NCBI GenBank assembly: GCA_002449785.1
Contig: DJXP01000048.1
Coordinates: 1-25,175 of the forward strand
Direction of reading: 5' to 3'
Source of the DNA: Clostridiales bacterium UBA7001
GTDB taxonomy: Bacteria; Bacillota; Clostridia; TANB77; CAG-508
Length of the DNA: 25,175 bases
Shown: positions 14,435 through 22,355 of the stretch, one piece after another
How the letters are laid out: each line of letters starts with the position of its first letter
Position numbering within the stretch: the first letter of the stretch is position 1
Translations under genes and position numbers: made by a program
The notes under the pieces: model-generated
Database searches by the model: none
What the model was told of the DNA's origin: nothing
The model's input: only the letters and a program-made list of their open reading frames with translations

Positions 14435-15448
14435 TTAAAGTTCAACACTAATAGCATGTGCTATTCCTGGAATTGATTCTCCTTGCTGGCTACTAGTTGA
14501 GTTCATTAATGCTCCAGTAGCAATTAATAAAATTTTTTTATATTTTTTCTCTTGTAGCATTTTATAAATATATCCAGAAAAAACAGATGCAATACATCCA
14601 CATCCAGAACCTCCTGAATGTGTATCTTGATTTTCTTTATCAAATATTAGTACACCGCAATCATTATAATTAGATTTAATGTTATATCCTTTTGATTCAG
14701 TTAAATCTATCAAAATGTCTTTCCCTATATATCCTAAGTCACCTGTAAAAATCGCATCATAATAATTTGGAGATCTTCCAGTATCTTTAAAATGTGATAT
14801 TATTGTATCTTCTGCAGCACCAGCCATAGCAGCGCCCATATTATTAACATCTTTTATACCCATATCAACAATTTTTCCAGGAGTAAAACTTGTAATATAT
14901 GGACCAGTACCGTCTTTTGTTAGAATAACTGCACCACTTCCGGTTACGGTCCACTGACTTGATTGAGGCCTTTGGTTTCCAAGTTCTAGTGGAAATCTAA
15001 ATTGTTTTTCAGCACTGCAAAAATGACTTGATGCTGCACAAACAGTATTTTTAGCAAAATCACCATCAATAAAGCTTGATGCAACAATTAGGCTTTCTAC
15101 GAAAGTTGAACATGCACCAAATAGTCCGATGAATGGTATGTTAGTTTCTCTTAATCCGAAAGATGATGCTATACATTGGTTTAATAGGTCACCGGCAAAG
15201 CAAAAATCTATGTCAGCATTAGCAATACCAGATTTTGATATAACCATATTCACAGTTTCTTTGATAATTTTGCTCTCAGCTTTTTCCCAAGATTTTTCAC
15301 CCCAAAACTCATCTTCTAGGCATTTATCAAAAAATTGATGCAATGGTCCATTTTTTTCTTTTGGTCCAACAATAGATGCTGATTCTTTAATAGTTATTGG
15401 GTTTGATAAAATATAACTTTGTTTTCCTACTTTTTTTATAATAATCAC
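14435..15448 (-). CDS. spoVAD: Stage V sporulation protein AD
   Basis: A 337-residue protein with a thiolase-like fold, known to bind dipicolinic acid as part of the SpoVA complex on the forespore inner membrane. Features: KKVGKQSY and SIVGPKEKNGPL at the N-terminus, FGACSTF (about 110), ASSHFCSAEKQFRFPLELG, GSGAVILT, FTGDLGYIG and a C-terminal GALMNS. The start is uncertain. GTG 15448 almost touches GGAGAG, too close for a normal ribosome site, while family members begin at MKKVGKQ. That Met position is ATA here, and two ATT codons lie between. It follows the inverted-repeat element and precedes spoVAE by 35 bp. Confidence 0.95.
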   Translation of the reverse strand: MIIIKKVGKQSYILSNPITIKESASIVGPKEKNGPLHQFFDKCLEDEFWGEKSWEKAESKIIKETVNMVISKSGIANADIDFCFAGDLLNQCIASSFGLRETNIPFIGLFGACSTFVESLIVASSFIDGDFAKNTVCAASSHFCSAEKQFRFPLELGNQRPQSSQWTVTGSGAVILTKDGTGPYITSFTPGKIVDMGIKDVNNMGAAMAGAAEDTIISHFKDTGRSPNYYDAIFTGDLGYIGKDILIDLTESKGYNIKSNYNDCGVLIFDKENQDTHSGGSGCGCIASVFSGYIYKMLQEKKYKKILLIATGALMNSTSSQQGESIPGIAHAISVEL

Positions 15449-15466
15449 TCTCCAATCTTGTTTTCT

Positions 15467-15580
15467 TTAGGGATGTATCTTTAAGATGTGGTCCTAATAG
15501 TACAAAAGCTACGGCATACAGAGGCTGTAACGACTAAATCCTAACAGCTTCAGTAATGTCACCAAAAGAAACGTCCCTAA
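15467..15580. mobile_element. MITE-like inverted-repeat element inside the spoVA operon
   Basis: A 114-bp stretch between spoVAC and spoVAD is bounded by imperfect 16-bp terminal inverted repeats. Left is TTAGGGATGTATCTTT (15467-15482); right, read inward, is TTAGGGACGTTTCTTT (two mismatches). Its interior is richer in G+C than its neighbours and contains a hairpin (GGCTGT with ACAGC). No transposase frame is present. The ends resemble AGGGACGTTTCTTT-type termini of small non-autonomous elements as I remember them, which I cannot verify. It could instead be a structured intercistronic RNA. No clear target duplication. Confidence 0.5.
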
Positions 15581-15587
15581 TGGTCCA

Positions 15588-16052
15588 TTATACTAAAATT
15601 AAATTTTGCGTATTAAAAATAATATAAATTAATCCAATTAATATGCTTGATGATATTCCATAAATTAAAACAGGTCCTGCAACAGTAAACATTTTTGCTC
15701 CAACACCCATAACATATCCTTCTGATTTATATTCCATAGCAGGTGACACTATTGAATTAGCAAATCCTGTTATAGGTACAAGAGAACCAGCTCCTGCAAA
15801 TTTACCTATTTTATTAAATACATTTAGTCCTGTTAAAAATGCACTAAGAAAAATTAACAACATGGAAACAATTATATATGAATTGGTTTCATCTATTCCT
15901 CTAAGTTTACAAAATTCAAAAATTATTTGACCGATTGCACAGATTAAGCCACCCACCCAAAATGCATTGAAGCAGTTTTTTATAATTGGCGAATTTGGTG
16001 TTTTTGTATTTACATATTTTTGATATTCTTCAATACTATTAATTTGTCTCAT
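15588..16052 (-). CDS. spoVAC: Stage V sporulation protein AC
   Basis: A membrane protein of 154 residues, the mechanosensitive-type channel subunit of SpoVA, with about four hydrophobic helices. Family motifs: YQKYVNTKTPNSP near the N-terminus, FWVGGLICAIGQ, KFAGAGSLVPITGFANSIVSPAMEYKSEGYVMGVGAKMFTVAGPVL (quoted in part as KFAGAGSLVPITGF, SPAMEYKSEG and GAKMFTVAGPV). ATG 16052 has AAGGAG (16064-16059) 6 nt upstream, so it is preferred over an in-frame TTG at 16085. It is the first gene of the operon. Confidence 0.95.
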   Translation of the reverse strand: MRQINSIEEYQKYVNTKTPNSPIIKNCFNAFWVGGLICAIGQIIFEFCKLRGIDETNSYIIVSMLLIFLSAFLTGLNVFNKIGKFAGAGSLVPITGFANSIVSPAMEYKSEGYVMGVGAKMFTVAGPVLIYGISSSILIGLIYIIFNTQNLILV

Positions 16053-16112
16053 TATTGACTCCTTGAATAAATTTTCTGTATTCAATAGTTACATACAGAA
16101 TAAATATAAGAA

Positions 16113-16141
16113 TATTTTTTCCTAAAAAATAAAATATATAC
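16113..16141 (-). promoter_or_regulatory. Candidate forespore (sigma-F/G) promoter of spoVA
   Basis: On the minus strand GTATA (16141-16137), 14 bp, then GGAAAAAATA (16122-16113). The -10 fits the B. subtilis sigma-F/G pattern GGnrAnAmTw fully and the -35 fits GYWTA; the spacer is about one base short. spoVA is a sigma-G operon in B. subtilis. The low complexity of the A/T-rich sequence makes chance matches possible. Confidence 0.45.
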
Positions 16142-16144
16142 ATA

Positions 16145-16200
16145 TGTAATATTACATTAGTGTTACATATTTTTTACAATTATGTAACTATATCTGTAAT
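16145..16200. promoter_or_regulatory. TGTAA/TTACA inverted repeats between divergent operons
   Basis: The palindrome TGTAATATTACA (16145-16156), then TGTTACA, TTACAATTATGTAA (16174-16187) and TGTAAT (16195-16200), lie between the spoVAC and pilM -35 regions. A further TGTAATATTA is at 16257-16266, downstream of the pilM promoter. This looks like an operator cluster; regulator unknown. Confidence 0.4.
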
Positions 16201-16202
16201 CA

Positions 16203-16231
16203 TTGACTTTTTTTGTAAAAATAGATATAAA
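16203..16231 (+). promoter_or_regulatory. Sigma-A promoter of the pilus operon
   Basis: TTGACT (16203-16208), a 17-bp spacer and TATAAA (16226-16231). The leader of about 70 nt ends in AAGGAGAAG before ATG 16309. Confidence 0.65.
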
Positions 16232-16308
16232 TATAGTTATGAAAATGAAATAAAAATGTAATATTAATATAATAATATGTTCAATACTCAAAAAATAAGG
16301 AGAAGTAA

Positions 16309-17886
16309 ATGGCAAGCTGTTTAGGTATTTATTTAGATAAAAACTTAATAAAATATGCAAAAGTGAAAAAAAAATACAACAATAGTTATAGAGTTGAAGC
16401 TTTTAAGGTTGATGTTTTTGAAAACATGGAAGATGCTATTGAAAAAGCAATAAGTGAAACAAATAGTTATAAAATACCTATTAGTATTAATATTTCAAAT
16501 GAGTTTTATAATTATTTTGAAGTATATTCTGAACTAGATAAAAAAGATATTATAAAATCTTTAGAAATTGAGTTTGAAAAAGTTTGTAGTAAGGAAAAAA
16601 TTGATAAAAATTTAGTAGAATCCAGATATCTTCTTACAGAAAATAAGAGTGACTTTGAAAAATATAATGCTATTTATGTATCTGTTTCAAAAGAAGAGAC
16701 TAAAAGAAAATATGAATTATTATCAGATTATAAATTGTATACAATGGCTCCAGTAGCAACAAGTATTACAAATTTAGTCGACAGTCAAGATAATAATATT
16801 GCTATTTTAAATATTGAAAATGATGTAAAAATTACTACTGTTATTGATGGACAAATTGAAAAGATATATACATTGGATTCGAGTATATTTGAAGCGGCAG
16901 AAAAAATAAATGAACAAGAGATGTCTTGGAGAAAGACTTACGATATTTTTAAAAATATTACTATTTATAATCATGAAGTAAAATTATTAACAGAAAATGA
17001 AAACGAATATATTGATATTGTTATGCCAGCTCTAGAAAAAATTATTACTGAATCAAAAAAAATATTTGAAAAATATAAAAATAATATAAAAAAAGTATAT
17101 ATTTCTGGTATGGGAGCAACAATAAATAATATTGATTTGTATTTTCAGGATATTCTTAATATTGATTGTGAAATATTAAAACCATTTTTTATAGATTTTG
17201 ATGAATTAAAATTGCCAATAAAAGAATATATTGAAGTAAATTCAGCTATTGCGCTTGCATTAGATGGTTTAGATTTTATTAATAAAGATTTAAATTTTGC
17301 TCAAACTTCAACTATTGATAATTTGGAAAATATTGTAAGTTCAGCAAGTGATTTTAATATAAAAGATTGGAAAGAATATATTAAAGGACCTTATGATATA
17401 TATGAAAAATTGTTTTTAAGATTAGGTGCATCTTTATTAATTGCTATTATTTGTTTTTTGATATTTAGTGGAAATATAGGTAGAAGTATAAATAAACAAA
17501 CAAAAACATTAGAAGATAAATTAACACAAATAAATAGTAAAATTGAAGATATGGATAAACAAATTTATTTATTAAAAAATAATATTTCTATTTATGATGC
17601 TATTATTAATAATAAATCTGTTGAAAAGCCAAGAGTTATTTCCAAAGATTCTATACCTAATTTGTTAAATAAAATTATGTTTATTATTCCAGGTGATGTT
17701 CAATTAACTTTGATAAAAAATACAGAAGGTAGGCATGTTGAAATAGAAGCAATATCATCAGATAAAACAGAATTACAAAACTTTTATGAAGTTATTAAAT
17801 CAGATGGAATGCTATCAAATATAAAAATCACTGATATAAATTCTGAAAATAGTTTTAAAGTTTTAATAGAGGGTGATATTAATTAA
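16309..17886 (+). CDS. Type IV pilus assembly PilM-PilN fusion protein
   Basis: Residues 1 to about 340 form an actin-like PilM domain: N-terminal CLGIYLDKNLIKYAKV, AILNIENDVKITTVIDG in the phosphate-2-like region, YISGMGATINNI, and a closing NSAIALALDGL. After a linker, a single transmembrane helix (about 371-390) leads into a coiled coil and a PilN-like periplasm-side domain (about 440-525), with LLNKIMFIIPGDVQLTLI. In most pilus systems PilM (cytosolic) and PilN (membrane) are separate and bind through the PilN N-terminus; here they are one chain of 525 residues. It is followed by PilO-like and PilP-like genes. Start ATG 16309 has AAGGAG upstream. Confidence 0.8.
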   Translation: MASCLGIYLDKNLIKYAKVKKKYNNSYRVEAFKVDVFENMEDAIEKAISETNSYKIPISINISNEFYNYFEVYSELDKKDIIKSLEIEFEKVCSKEKIDKNLVESRYLLTENKSDFEKYNAIYVSVSKEETKRKYELLSDYKLYTMAPVATSITNLVDSQDNNIAILNIENDVKITTVIDGQIEKIYTLDSSIFEAAEKINEQEMSWRKTYDIFKNITIYNHEVKLLTENENEYIDIVMPALEKIITESKKIFEKYKNNIKKVYISGMGATINNIDLYFQDILNIDCEILKPFFIDFDELKLPIKEYIEVNSAIALALDGLDFINKDLNFAQTSTIDNLENIVSSASDFNIKDWKEYIKGPYDIYEKLFLRLGASLLIAIICFLIFSGNIGRSINKQTKTLEDKLTQINSKIEDMDKQIYLLKNNISIYDAIINNKSVEKPRVISKDSIPNLLNKIMFIIPGDVQLTLIKNTEGRHVEIEAISSDKTELQNFYEVIKSDGMLSNIKITDINSENSFKVLIEGDIN

Positions 17887-17921
17887 CTTTAATTATAGAT
17901 TTATAGAAAGGAAAATTATAA

Positions 17922-18527
17922 ATGAAAAAAACTATATTTATTAGTATATGTATAATTCTTTTTCTATGCTTTTTATTAATTATAAATTTTGGCTTTAAAC
18001 TCGGTCCAATAAAATTTTTAAGTTATGATGAAATTGCAGAAGCTAATATTAATAAGAAAATTTTACTTGAAGAGTATGATGAAAAAATAGACAATGAATA
18101 TAAAAGAAGAGAAAGTGAATTGAGAAATGTTTCAGCTGAATATAAAACATTAAAAAATGAATATGAAACTCGTGTAAATAATGGTAGTATAAATCCAAGT
18201 TCTGTTAAGCAGTCTTTAAATATATTTGATTTTAATGAGATTTGTGATATTGCTCAAGAATATGCTAAAGAAAAAAATGTAGAAATGAATTTTAATATAA
18301 AAAATAGTGATACAGATGTTGCTATTTTTCCAGAATATGTTATATGTGATATAAGTTTTGAAATTAAAGGAGAATATATAGATATTACTGATTATATATA
18401 TTCATTAGAAGATGATGATAGATTAAATTTTGAAATAAAGGATTTTGAGCTTAAAAAAATGGGAGATGTATTAAAAGCAAGTTTTGTAGTAAAAAGTGTT
18501 CCAATATCTAGTGATAGTATAAATTAA
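17922..18527 (+). CDS. PilO-like type IV pilus assembly protein
   Basis: A 201-residue bitopic protein: one N-terminal membrane helix (about 4-26), a coiled coil (about 45-85), and a small alpha-beta domain ending in KASFVVKSVPI. The helix, coiled coil and ferredoxin-like arrangement, with position right after the PilM-PilN fusion, fits PilO, which pairs with PilN in the inner-membrane alignment complex. Sequence similarity to PilO is not obvious by eye, so the name rests on layout and context. Ribosome site GAAAGGAAA is just upstream; 35 bp gap. Confidence 0.65.
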   Translation: MKKTIFISICIILFLCFLLIINFGFKLGPIKFLSYDEIAEANINKKILLEEYDEKIDNEYKRRESELRNVSAEYKTLKNEYETRVNNGSINPSSVKQSLNIFDFNEICDIAQEYAKEKNVEMNFNIKNSDTDVAIFPEYVICDISFEIKGEYIDITDYIYSLEDDDRLNFEIKDFELKKMGDVLKASFVVKSVPISSDSIN

Positions 18528-18555
18528 TAGTACATAAGAAAGGAATTAGAGAATA

Positions 18556-18951
18556 ATGAATAAAAAATTTTTTAAAGAAATGTTTATTATAGTATTACTT
18601 CTTGTTGTTGTTATATTTACATTAGGAATGCTATTTTATGATAGTATAAATGTGGATGTTCAAAAAATTGATGAAGCTATTACAGAAGAAAATTCTGAGG
18701 ATATAGATAAGCTGATAAATGAAACAAATTTGGGAAATAATAAAGAAAAATCAGTTAATATTTCTAAAAGTGTTAGTAGAGAAGACTTAGAAAACTATAG
18801 GAAACAAAATTCTTATAGTACAGGAAAGAAAAATCCATTTTCAGGTGTTTCAGATACAAACCAAAATACAGATTCTGAAGATATAATTACAAATGAAACT
18901 GATAGCCAAGAATCAACTGGAAGATTTTTTGAGAAAAAATCTTCAAAATAA
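18556..18951 (+). CDS. Small membrane protein, possible PilP analogue
   Basis: A 131-residue protein with one membrane helix (about 8-29) and a polar, disordered outer part. It contains GKKNPF (about 93-98), reminiscent of the (R/K)(D/N)PF motif that precedes the PilP or GspC homology region, but no folded domain follows. Its position after the PilO-like gene supports a PilP-like role. It could also be an unrelated pilus accessory protein. Ribosome site AAAGGA is upstream. Confidence 0.5.
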   Translation: MNKKFFKEMFIIVLLLVVVIFTLGMLFYDSINVDVQKIDEAITEENSEDIDKLINETNLGNNKEKSVNISKSVSREDLENYRKQNSYSTGKKNPFSGVSDTNQNTDSEDIITNETDSQESTGRFFEKKSSK

Positions 18952-19005
18952 TAAGTTTATAGATAAAGCTTAAAATCTAAATATAATTTAAGGAGTATAA
19001 ATATT

Positions 19006-19197
19006 ATGCAAAAACATTATTTAAAATCAGAAAAAGGATTAACACTAGTAAAACTTGTATTAATAATAATTATATTAATGCTTTTAGCAGGAGTTTCAAC
19101 ATATGTAGCATTAATCAATAATCCTAGATCTAATGTAGTTCCAAGTCAAGAAAATAATAATAGTATTACAAATCAAGTTGAAGAAAATGAAATATAG
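19006..19197 (+). CDS. Short type IV pilin-like protein with Lys at position 5
   Basis: A 63-residue protein with a class III prepilin-like start: a basic leader MQKHYLKSEKG, then LTLVKLVLIIIILMLLAGVS, with cleavage expected after Gly11. Residue 5 of the mature helix, almost always Glu in pilins, is Lys. After the hydrophobic helix only about 30 polar residues follow, so there is no globular head. It may be a minor pseudopilin, a truncated pilin, or an anchor. It is the fourth pilus gene of the operon; AAGGAG precedes ATG 19006. Confidence 0.65.
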   Translation: MQKHYLKSEKGLTLVKLVLIIIILMLLAGVSTYVALINNPRSNVVPSQENNNSITNQVEENEI

Positions 19198-19205
19198 AGG
19201 TGAAT

Positions 19206-20111
19206 ATGAATATTGGTATTGATTTAGGTGGAAGTCATATAGGTGTTGGTATAATTGATGGGTGTAATTTATTAAATACTGTTGATAAATTTTTTACAGA
19301 AGAAGATAGAAAAGATATTGAAAATGCTATTATAAGAAATATTGATGAGTTAATAAATAATGTTTTAAATCAAAGTAACTTAAATATTACAGATGTTCAA
19401 AAAATTGGTGTATCATCACCTGGAACTGTTATAGATGGAAAAATTAGGTCTTCTAATTTAGGACTAAATTATTTTGATTTAAAATCTGTTTTAGAAGAAA
19501 AATATAAATTACCAGTAAAAGTTAGAAATGATGGAAAATGTGCTGCTTTAGCAGAAAAAAAATATGGTATTATGAAAGATTATGATGATTGTGTTTTTGT
19601 AAATATTGGAACTGGTGTTGGAGGAGCTGCTTTTATTGGTGGTAAACTTTTAGAACCTAAAAGATTTTCTGGTTTTGAATTTGGGCATATGACTATTGAA
19701 AAAGATGGAATTTTATGTACATGTGGAAAAAAAGGATGTTTTGAAAGATATGCTTCAATTAAATCTTTAAAAACAAGAATAGTAAATAAATTAGGTCTTA
19801 ATGGAGTAGATATATCAGGACAATACTTAAGAGAAGTAATTATGCCTAAATATCATGATGAAATACAAGAAGAAATTAATGATTTTATAGAATATTTAAG
19901 CATAGGAATAGGAAATTTAATAGATATTTTCGAACCAGAAATTATTTGTTTTGGAGGTAGTTTTTCATATTATGAAGGACATCCTGTTTTTAATAAGTTT
20001 ATAGAAGAATTAAAAAAACCAAATTCTACATTTAATGGAACGATTCCAGAAATAAAAACAGCATATTTAAAAAATGATGCAGGAATTATAGGTGCCGTAA
20101 TAGATGAATAA
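19206..20111 (+). CDS. ROK family sugar kinase (glucokinase-like)
   Basis: A 301-residue ROK protein: the phosphate loop IGIDLGGSHIGVGI at the N-terminus, SSPGTV, NDGKCAALAE (catalytic Asp), NIGTGVGG, FGHMTI, and a zinc motif CTCGKKGCFERYAS (CxCGxxGCxE). It lacks an N-terminal helix-turn-helix, so it is a kinase, not a repressor. It likely phosphorylates glucose or a related hexose in the cytosol. A GTG at 19200 is in frame, but AGAGGTG fits ATG 19206 better. It begins 8 bp after the pilin-like stop and so belongs to the pilus transcript, an unusual partner. Confidence 0.92.
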   Translation: MNIGIDLGGSHIGVGIIDGCNLLNTVDKFFTEEDRKDIENAIIRNIDELINNVLNQSNLNITDVQKIGVSSPGTVIDGKIRSSNLGLNYFDLKSVLEEKYKLPVKVRNDGKCAALAEKKYGIMKDYDDCVFVNIGTGVGGAAFIGGKLLEPKRFSGFEFGHMTIEKDGILCTCGKKGCFERYASIKSLKTRIVNKLGLNGVDISGQYLREVIMPKYHDEIQEEINDFIEYLSIGIGNLIDIFEPEIICFGGSFSYYEGHPVFNKFIEELKKPNSTFNGTIPEIKTAYLKNDAGIIGAVIDE

Positions 20112-20121
20112 TATGGAGCAT

Positions 20122-20150
20122 TTGACAATATAAGAAAAATGATGTATACT
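20122..20150 (+). promoter_or_regulatory. Consensus sigma-A promoter after the ROK gene
   Basis: TTGACA (20122-20127), exactly 17 bp, TATACT (20145-20150). Among the best promoters in the window. Transcription would start near 20157 and read the 388-bp gap before the RNase J gene, which has a ribosome site at 20269-20274, a tiny frame and a terminator. Confidence 0.75.
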
Positions 20151-20280
20151 ATTTATTAGTATTAATGAGATTTATTAAAATAAAAGATTGTTCGGAAAAT
20201 ATTAAATAAAGATCGGAAAAAATGTAATAATAAAATAGCTAAAAACATTGTATATAAAAATTAGAAATAAGGAGATTGTA

Positions 20281-20346
20281 ATTTTTAATTTGGGTGCATA
20301 TGCAATGATTTTAGTTTTATTATTGATTTGTTTATATATGAGATAG
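20281..20346 (+). CDS. Possible 21-residue membrane peptide
   Basis: AAGGAG (20269-20274) is followed 6 nt later by ATT 20281, opening a frame that gives (M)FNLGAYAMILVLLLICLYMR to TAG 20344-20346: one hydrophobic helix ending in Arg. No ATG or GTG stands at a normal distance. The alternatives are TTG 20290 (15 nt away) or ATG 20305 (31 nt). The unit has its own promoter and terminator. The pattern resembles small YjcZ-type sporulation peptides but is too short to assign. It could equally be a small RNA. Confidence 0.35.
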   Translation: MFNLGAYAMILVLLLICLYMR

Positions 20347-20391
20347 TATAAATTATTTAAATGTGAATGAAATTATTTAATTATAATCACG

Positions 20392-20430
20392 AATCACTTA
20401 TATTTTGATAATAAATAAGGTGATTTTTTT
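20392..20430 (+). terminator. Terminator before the RNase J gene
   Basis: AATCACTTAT (20392-20401) pairs with ATAAGGTGATT (20415-20425), with one bulged base, followed by seven Ts. It ends the small unit that starts near 20157, or attenuates readthrough into the RNase J gene. Confidence 0.7.
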
Positions 20431-20499
20431 ATTTTATGATGAGAAAATTTGGATTATTAATACATAAACAAAATTGAAAGGAGATTAATAAAAAATAAT

Positions 20500-22320
20500 A
20501 TGGAAGATATTAAAAATACAAATGAAACAAATGTAAGCAGTGAAAATAATACACACAAAAGGAGAAAAACAATTATAAGGAAGAAATCCCCTCAAAGGAA
20601 AAAAAATGAAAAATTAAATTTAGTAGAGAAAAGTACTGAAATAAGTGAAGATTTTTCTTTTAAAAAGGACAATTTAAAAATTATACCATTAGGTGGTATA
20701 GAAGAAATAGGGAAAAATATTACTGTTTTTGAATATGGAAATGATATTGTAATTGTAGATTGTGGTGTGGCATTTCCAGAAGATGATATGCTTGGAATTG
20801 ATTTAGTTATACCTGATTTTACTTATTTAGAGAAAAATAAAGATAGAATTAGAGGACTAGTAATAACACATGGTCATGAAGACCATATAGGTTCTATTGC
20901 ATATTTATTAAAAAAACTAAATATTCCAATTTATGCAACTAAATTGACAATAGGATTGATTTCTAATAAATTAGAAGAGCATAGATTATTAAAAACAGCA
21001 AAATTACATGTTGTAAAACAAGGTCAGACAATAGTACTTGGAAAAATGAGAGTTGAATTCATAAGAAGTTGTCATAGTATTCCAGATTCAGTTGCACTAG
21101 CTATTCATACTCCTGTCGGTACTGTTGTTCATACTGGAGATTTTAAAATAGATTATACACCTATTGATGATCAAAAAATAGATTTAGGACGCTTAGCAGA
21201 ACTTGGAAATAAAGGTGTATTAGCATTGCTTTCAGATAGTACAAATTCAGAAAGAAAAGGATACACTATGTCTGAAAGTACAGTTGGTGAAGTTTTCGAT
21301 AAACTATTTATGAACTGTAAAAAAAGAATTGTAATTGCAACATTTGCATCAAATATGCATAGAGTTCAACAAATAGTCAATTCTGCAGTTGCAAATAATA
21401 GAAAAATTGCTGTCTGTGGAAGAAGTATGATTAATATGATTAAAACATCAGTTGAACTAGGATATATTCATGCACCTAAAAATGTATTTATTGAAGTAGA
21501 CATGATTAAAAATTATAATGATGATCAGCTTGTAATAATTACTACTGGTAGTCAAGGTGAACCAATGTCTGCGCTTACAAGAATGGCTAATGGAGAACAT
21601 AGGAAAGTAAATATAAATTCTAATGATTTAGTAATTATTTCAGCAACACCTATTCCAGGAAATGAGAAATTTGTTGCTAAAGTAATTGATGATTTGATGA
21701 AAATTGGAGCAGAGGTTGTGTATAGTTCTCTTGCAGATGTTCATGTTTCTGGTCATGCTTGCCAAGAAGAACAAAAATTAATGCTTTCTTTAGTAAGACC
21801 TAAATTCTTTATACCAGTTCATGGTGAATATAGACAACTTATTGCTCATAGAAATACAGCAAGACAAGTTGGAATTCCAGCAGATAATATTTTGCTAATG
21901 AAAAATGGTAGAATATTGGAATTAAATGAAAATGAAGCAAAATTTACAGGAACAGCTCCAGTTGGAAAAGTGTTTGTTGATGGACTAGGAGTTGGAGATG
22001 TTGGAAATATAGTTTTAAGAGATAGACAACATTTATCACAAGATGGGCTTATTATTGTTGTTTTAACAATGAATAAAGCAGGAAATGTTGTAGCAGGACC
22101 AGATATTATTTCAAGAGGATTTGTATATGTAAGAGAATCTGAAAATTTGATGGATGAAGTTAAATCTTTAGTAAATGTAGAATTAATGAGATGTGTTGAT
22201 AATAATATTACAGATTGGGGAACAATAAAATCTTCTGTAAGAGATGCTTTAAAAGATTTTATTTTCCAAAAAACTAAGAGAAATCCTATGATTTTACCAA
22301 TTATTATGGAAGTAAAATAA
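20500..22320 (+). CDS. rnj: Ribonuclease J
   Basis: A metallo-beta-lactamase/beta-CASP RNase of 606 residues, with 5'-3' exo- and endonuclease activity in mRNA decay and rRNA maturation. LGGIEEIGKN begins the catalytic core (about 65). The metal motif is H124-x-H126-x-D128-H129 (THGHEDH). FIRSCHSIPDS, HTGDFKID and SDSTNSER follow, with beta-CASP motifs TTGSQGEP, SATPIPGNE and PVHGEYR. About 60 N-terminal residues are extra and basic (KRRKTIIRKK), perhaps RNA-binding. ATG 20500 is 16 nt from AAAGGAG, which is long; an ATA at 20488 lies at normal distance. Paralog identity (J1 or J2) cannot be set. Confidence 0.95.
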   Translation: MEDIKNTNETNVSSENNTHKRRKTIIRKKSPQRKKNEKLNLVEKSTEISEDFSFKKDNLKIIPLGGIEEIGKNITVFEYGNDIVIVDCGVAFPEDDMLGIDLVIPDFTYLEKNKDRIRGLVITHGHEDHIGSIAYLLKKLNIPIYATKLTIGLISNKLEEHRLLKTAKLHVVKQGQTIVLGKMRVEFIRSCHSIPDSVALAIHTPVGTVVHTGDFKIDYTPIDDQKIDLGRLAELGNKGVLALLSDSTNSERKGYTMSESTVGEVFDKLFMNCKKRIVIATFASNMHRVQQIVNSAVANNRKIAVCGRSMINMIKTSVELGYIHAPKNVFIEVDMIKNYNDDQLVIITTGSQGEPMSALTRMANGEHRKVNINSNDLVIISATPIPGNEKFVAKVIDDLMKIGAEVVYSSLADVHVSGHACQEEQKLMLSLVRPKFFIPVHGEYRQLIAHRNTARQVGIPADNILLMKNGRILELNENEAKFTGTAPVGKVFVDGLGVGDVGNIVLRDRQHLSQDGLIIVVLTMNKAGNVVAGPDIISRGFVYVRESENLMDEVKSLVNVELMRCVDNNITDWGTIKSSVRDALKDFIFQKTKRNPMILPIIMEVK

Positions 22321-22355
22321 AATGCTACAATTAGCAAAAAGATGAAAGAGTTATT

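Noticed and set aside
15467..15580. Minus-strand reading through the element (…LQPLYAVAFVLLGPH…) as a gene
   Set aside because: The frame contains TAG and has no start or ribosome site. The terminal inverted repeats explain the stretch better.
16163..16360. Minus-strand 65-codon frame over the pilus promoter
   Set aside because: It overlaps the promoter, operator-like repeats and start of the PilM-PilN gene, and has only the hydrophobic bias expected of A/T-rich antisense sequence.
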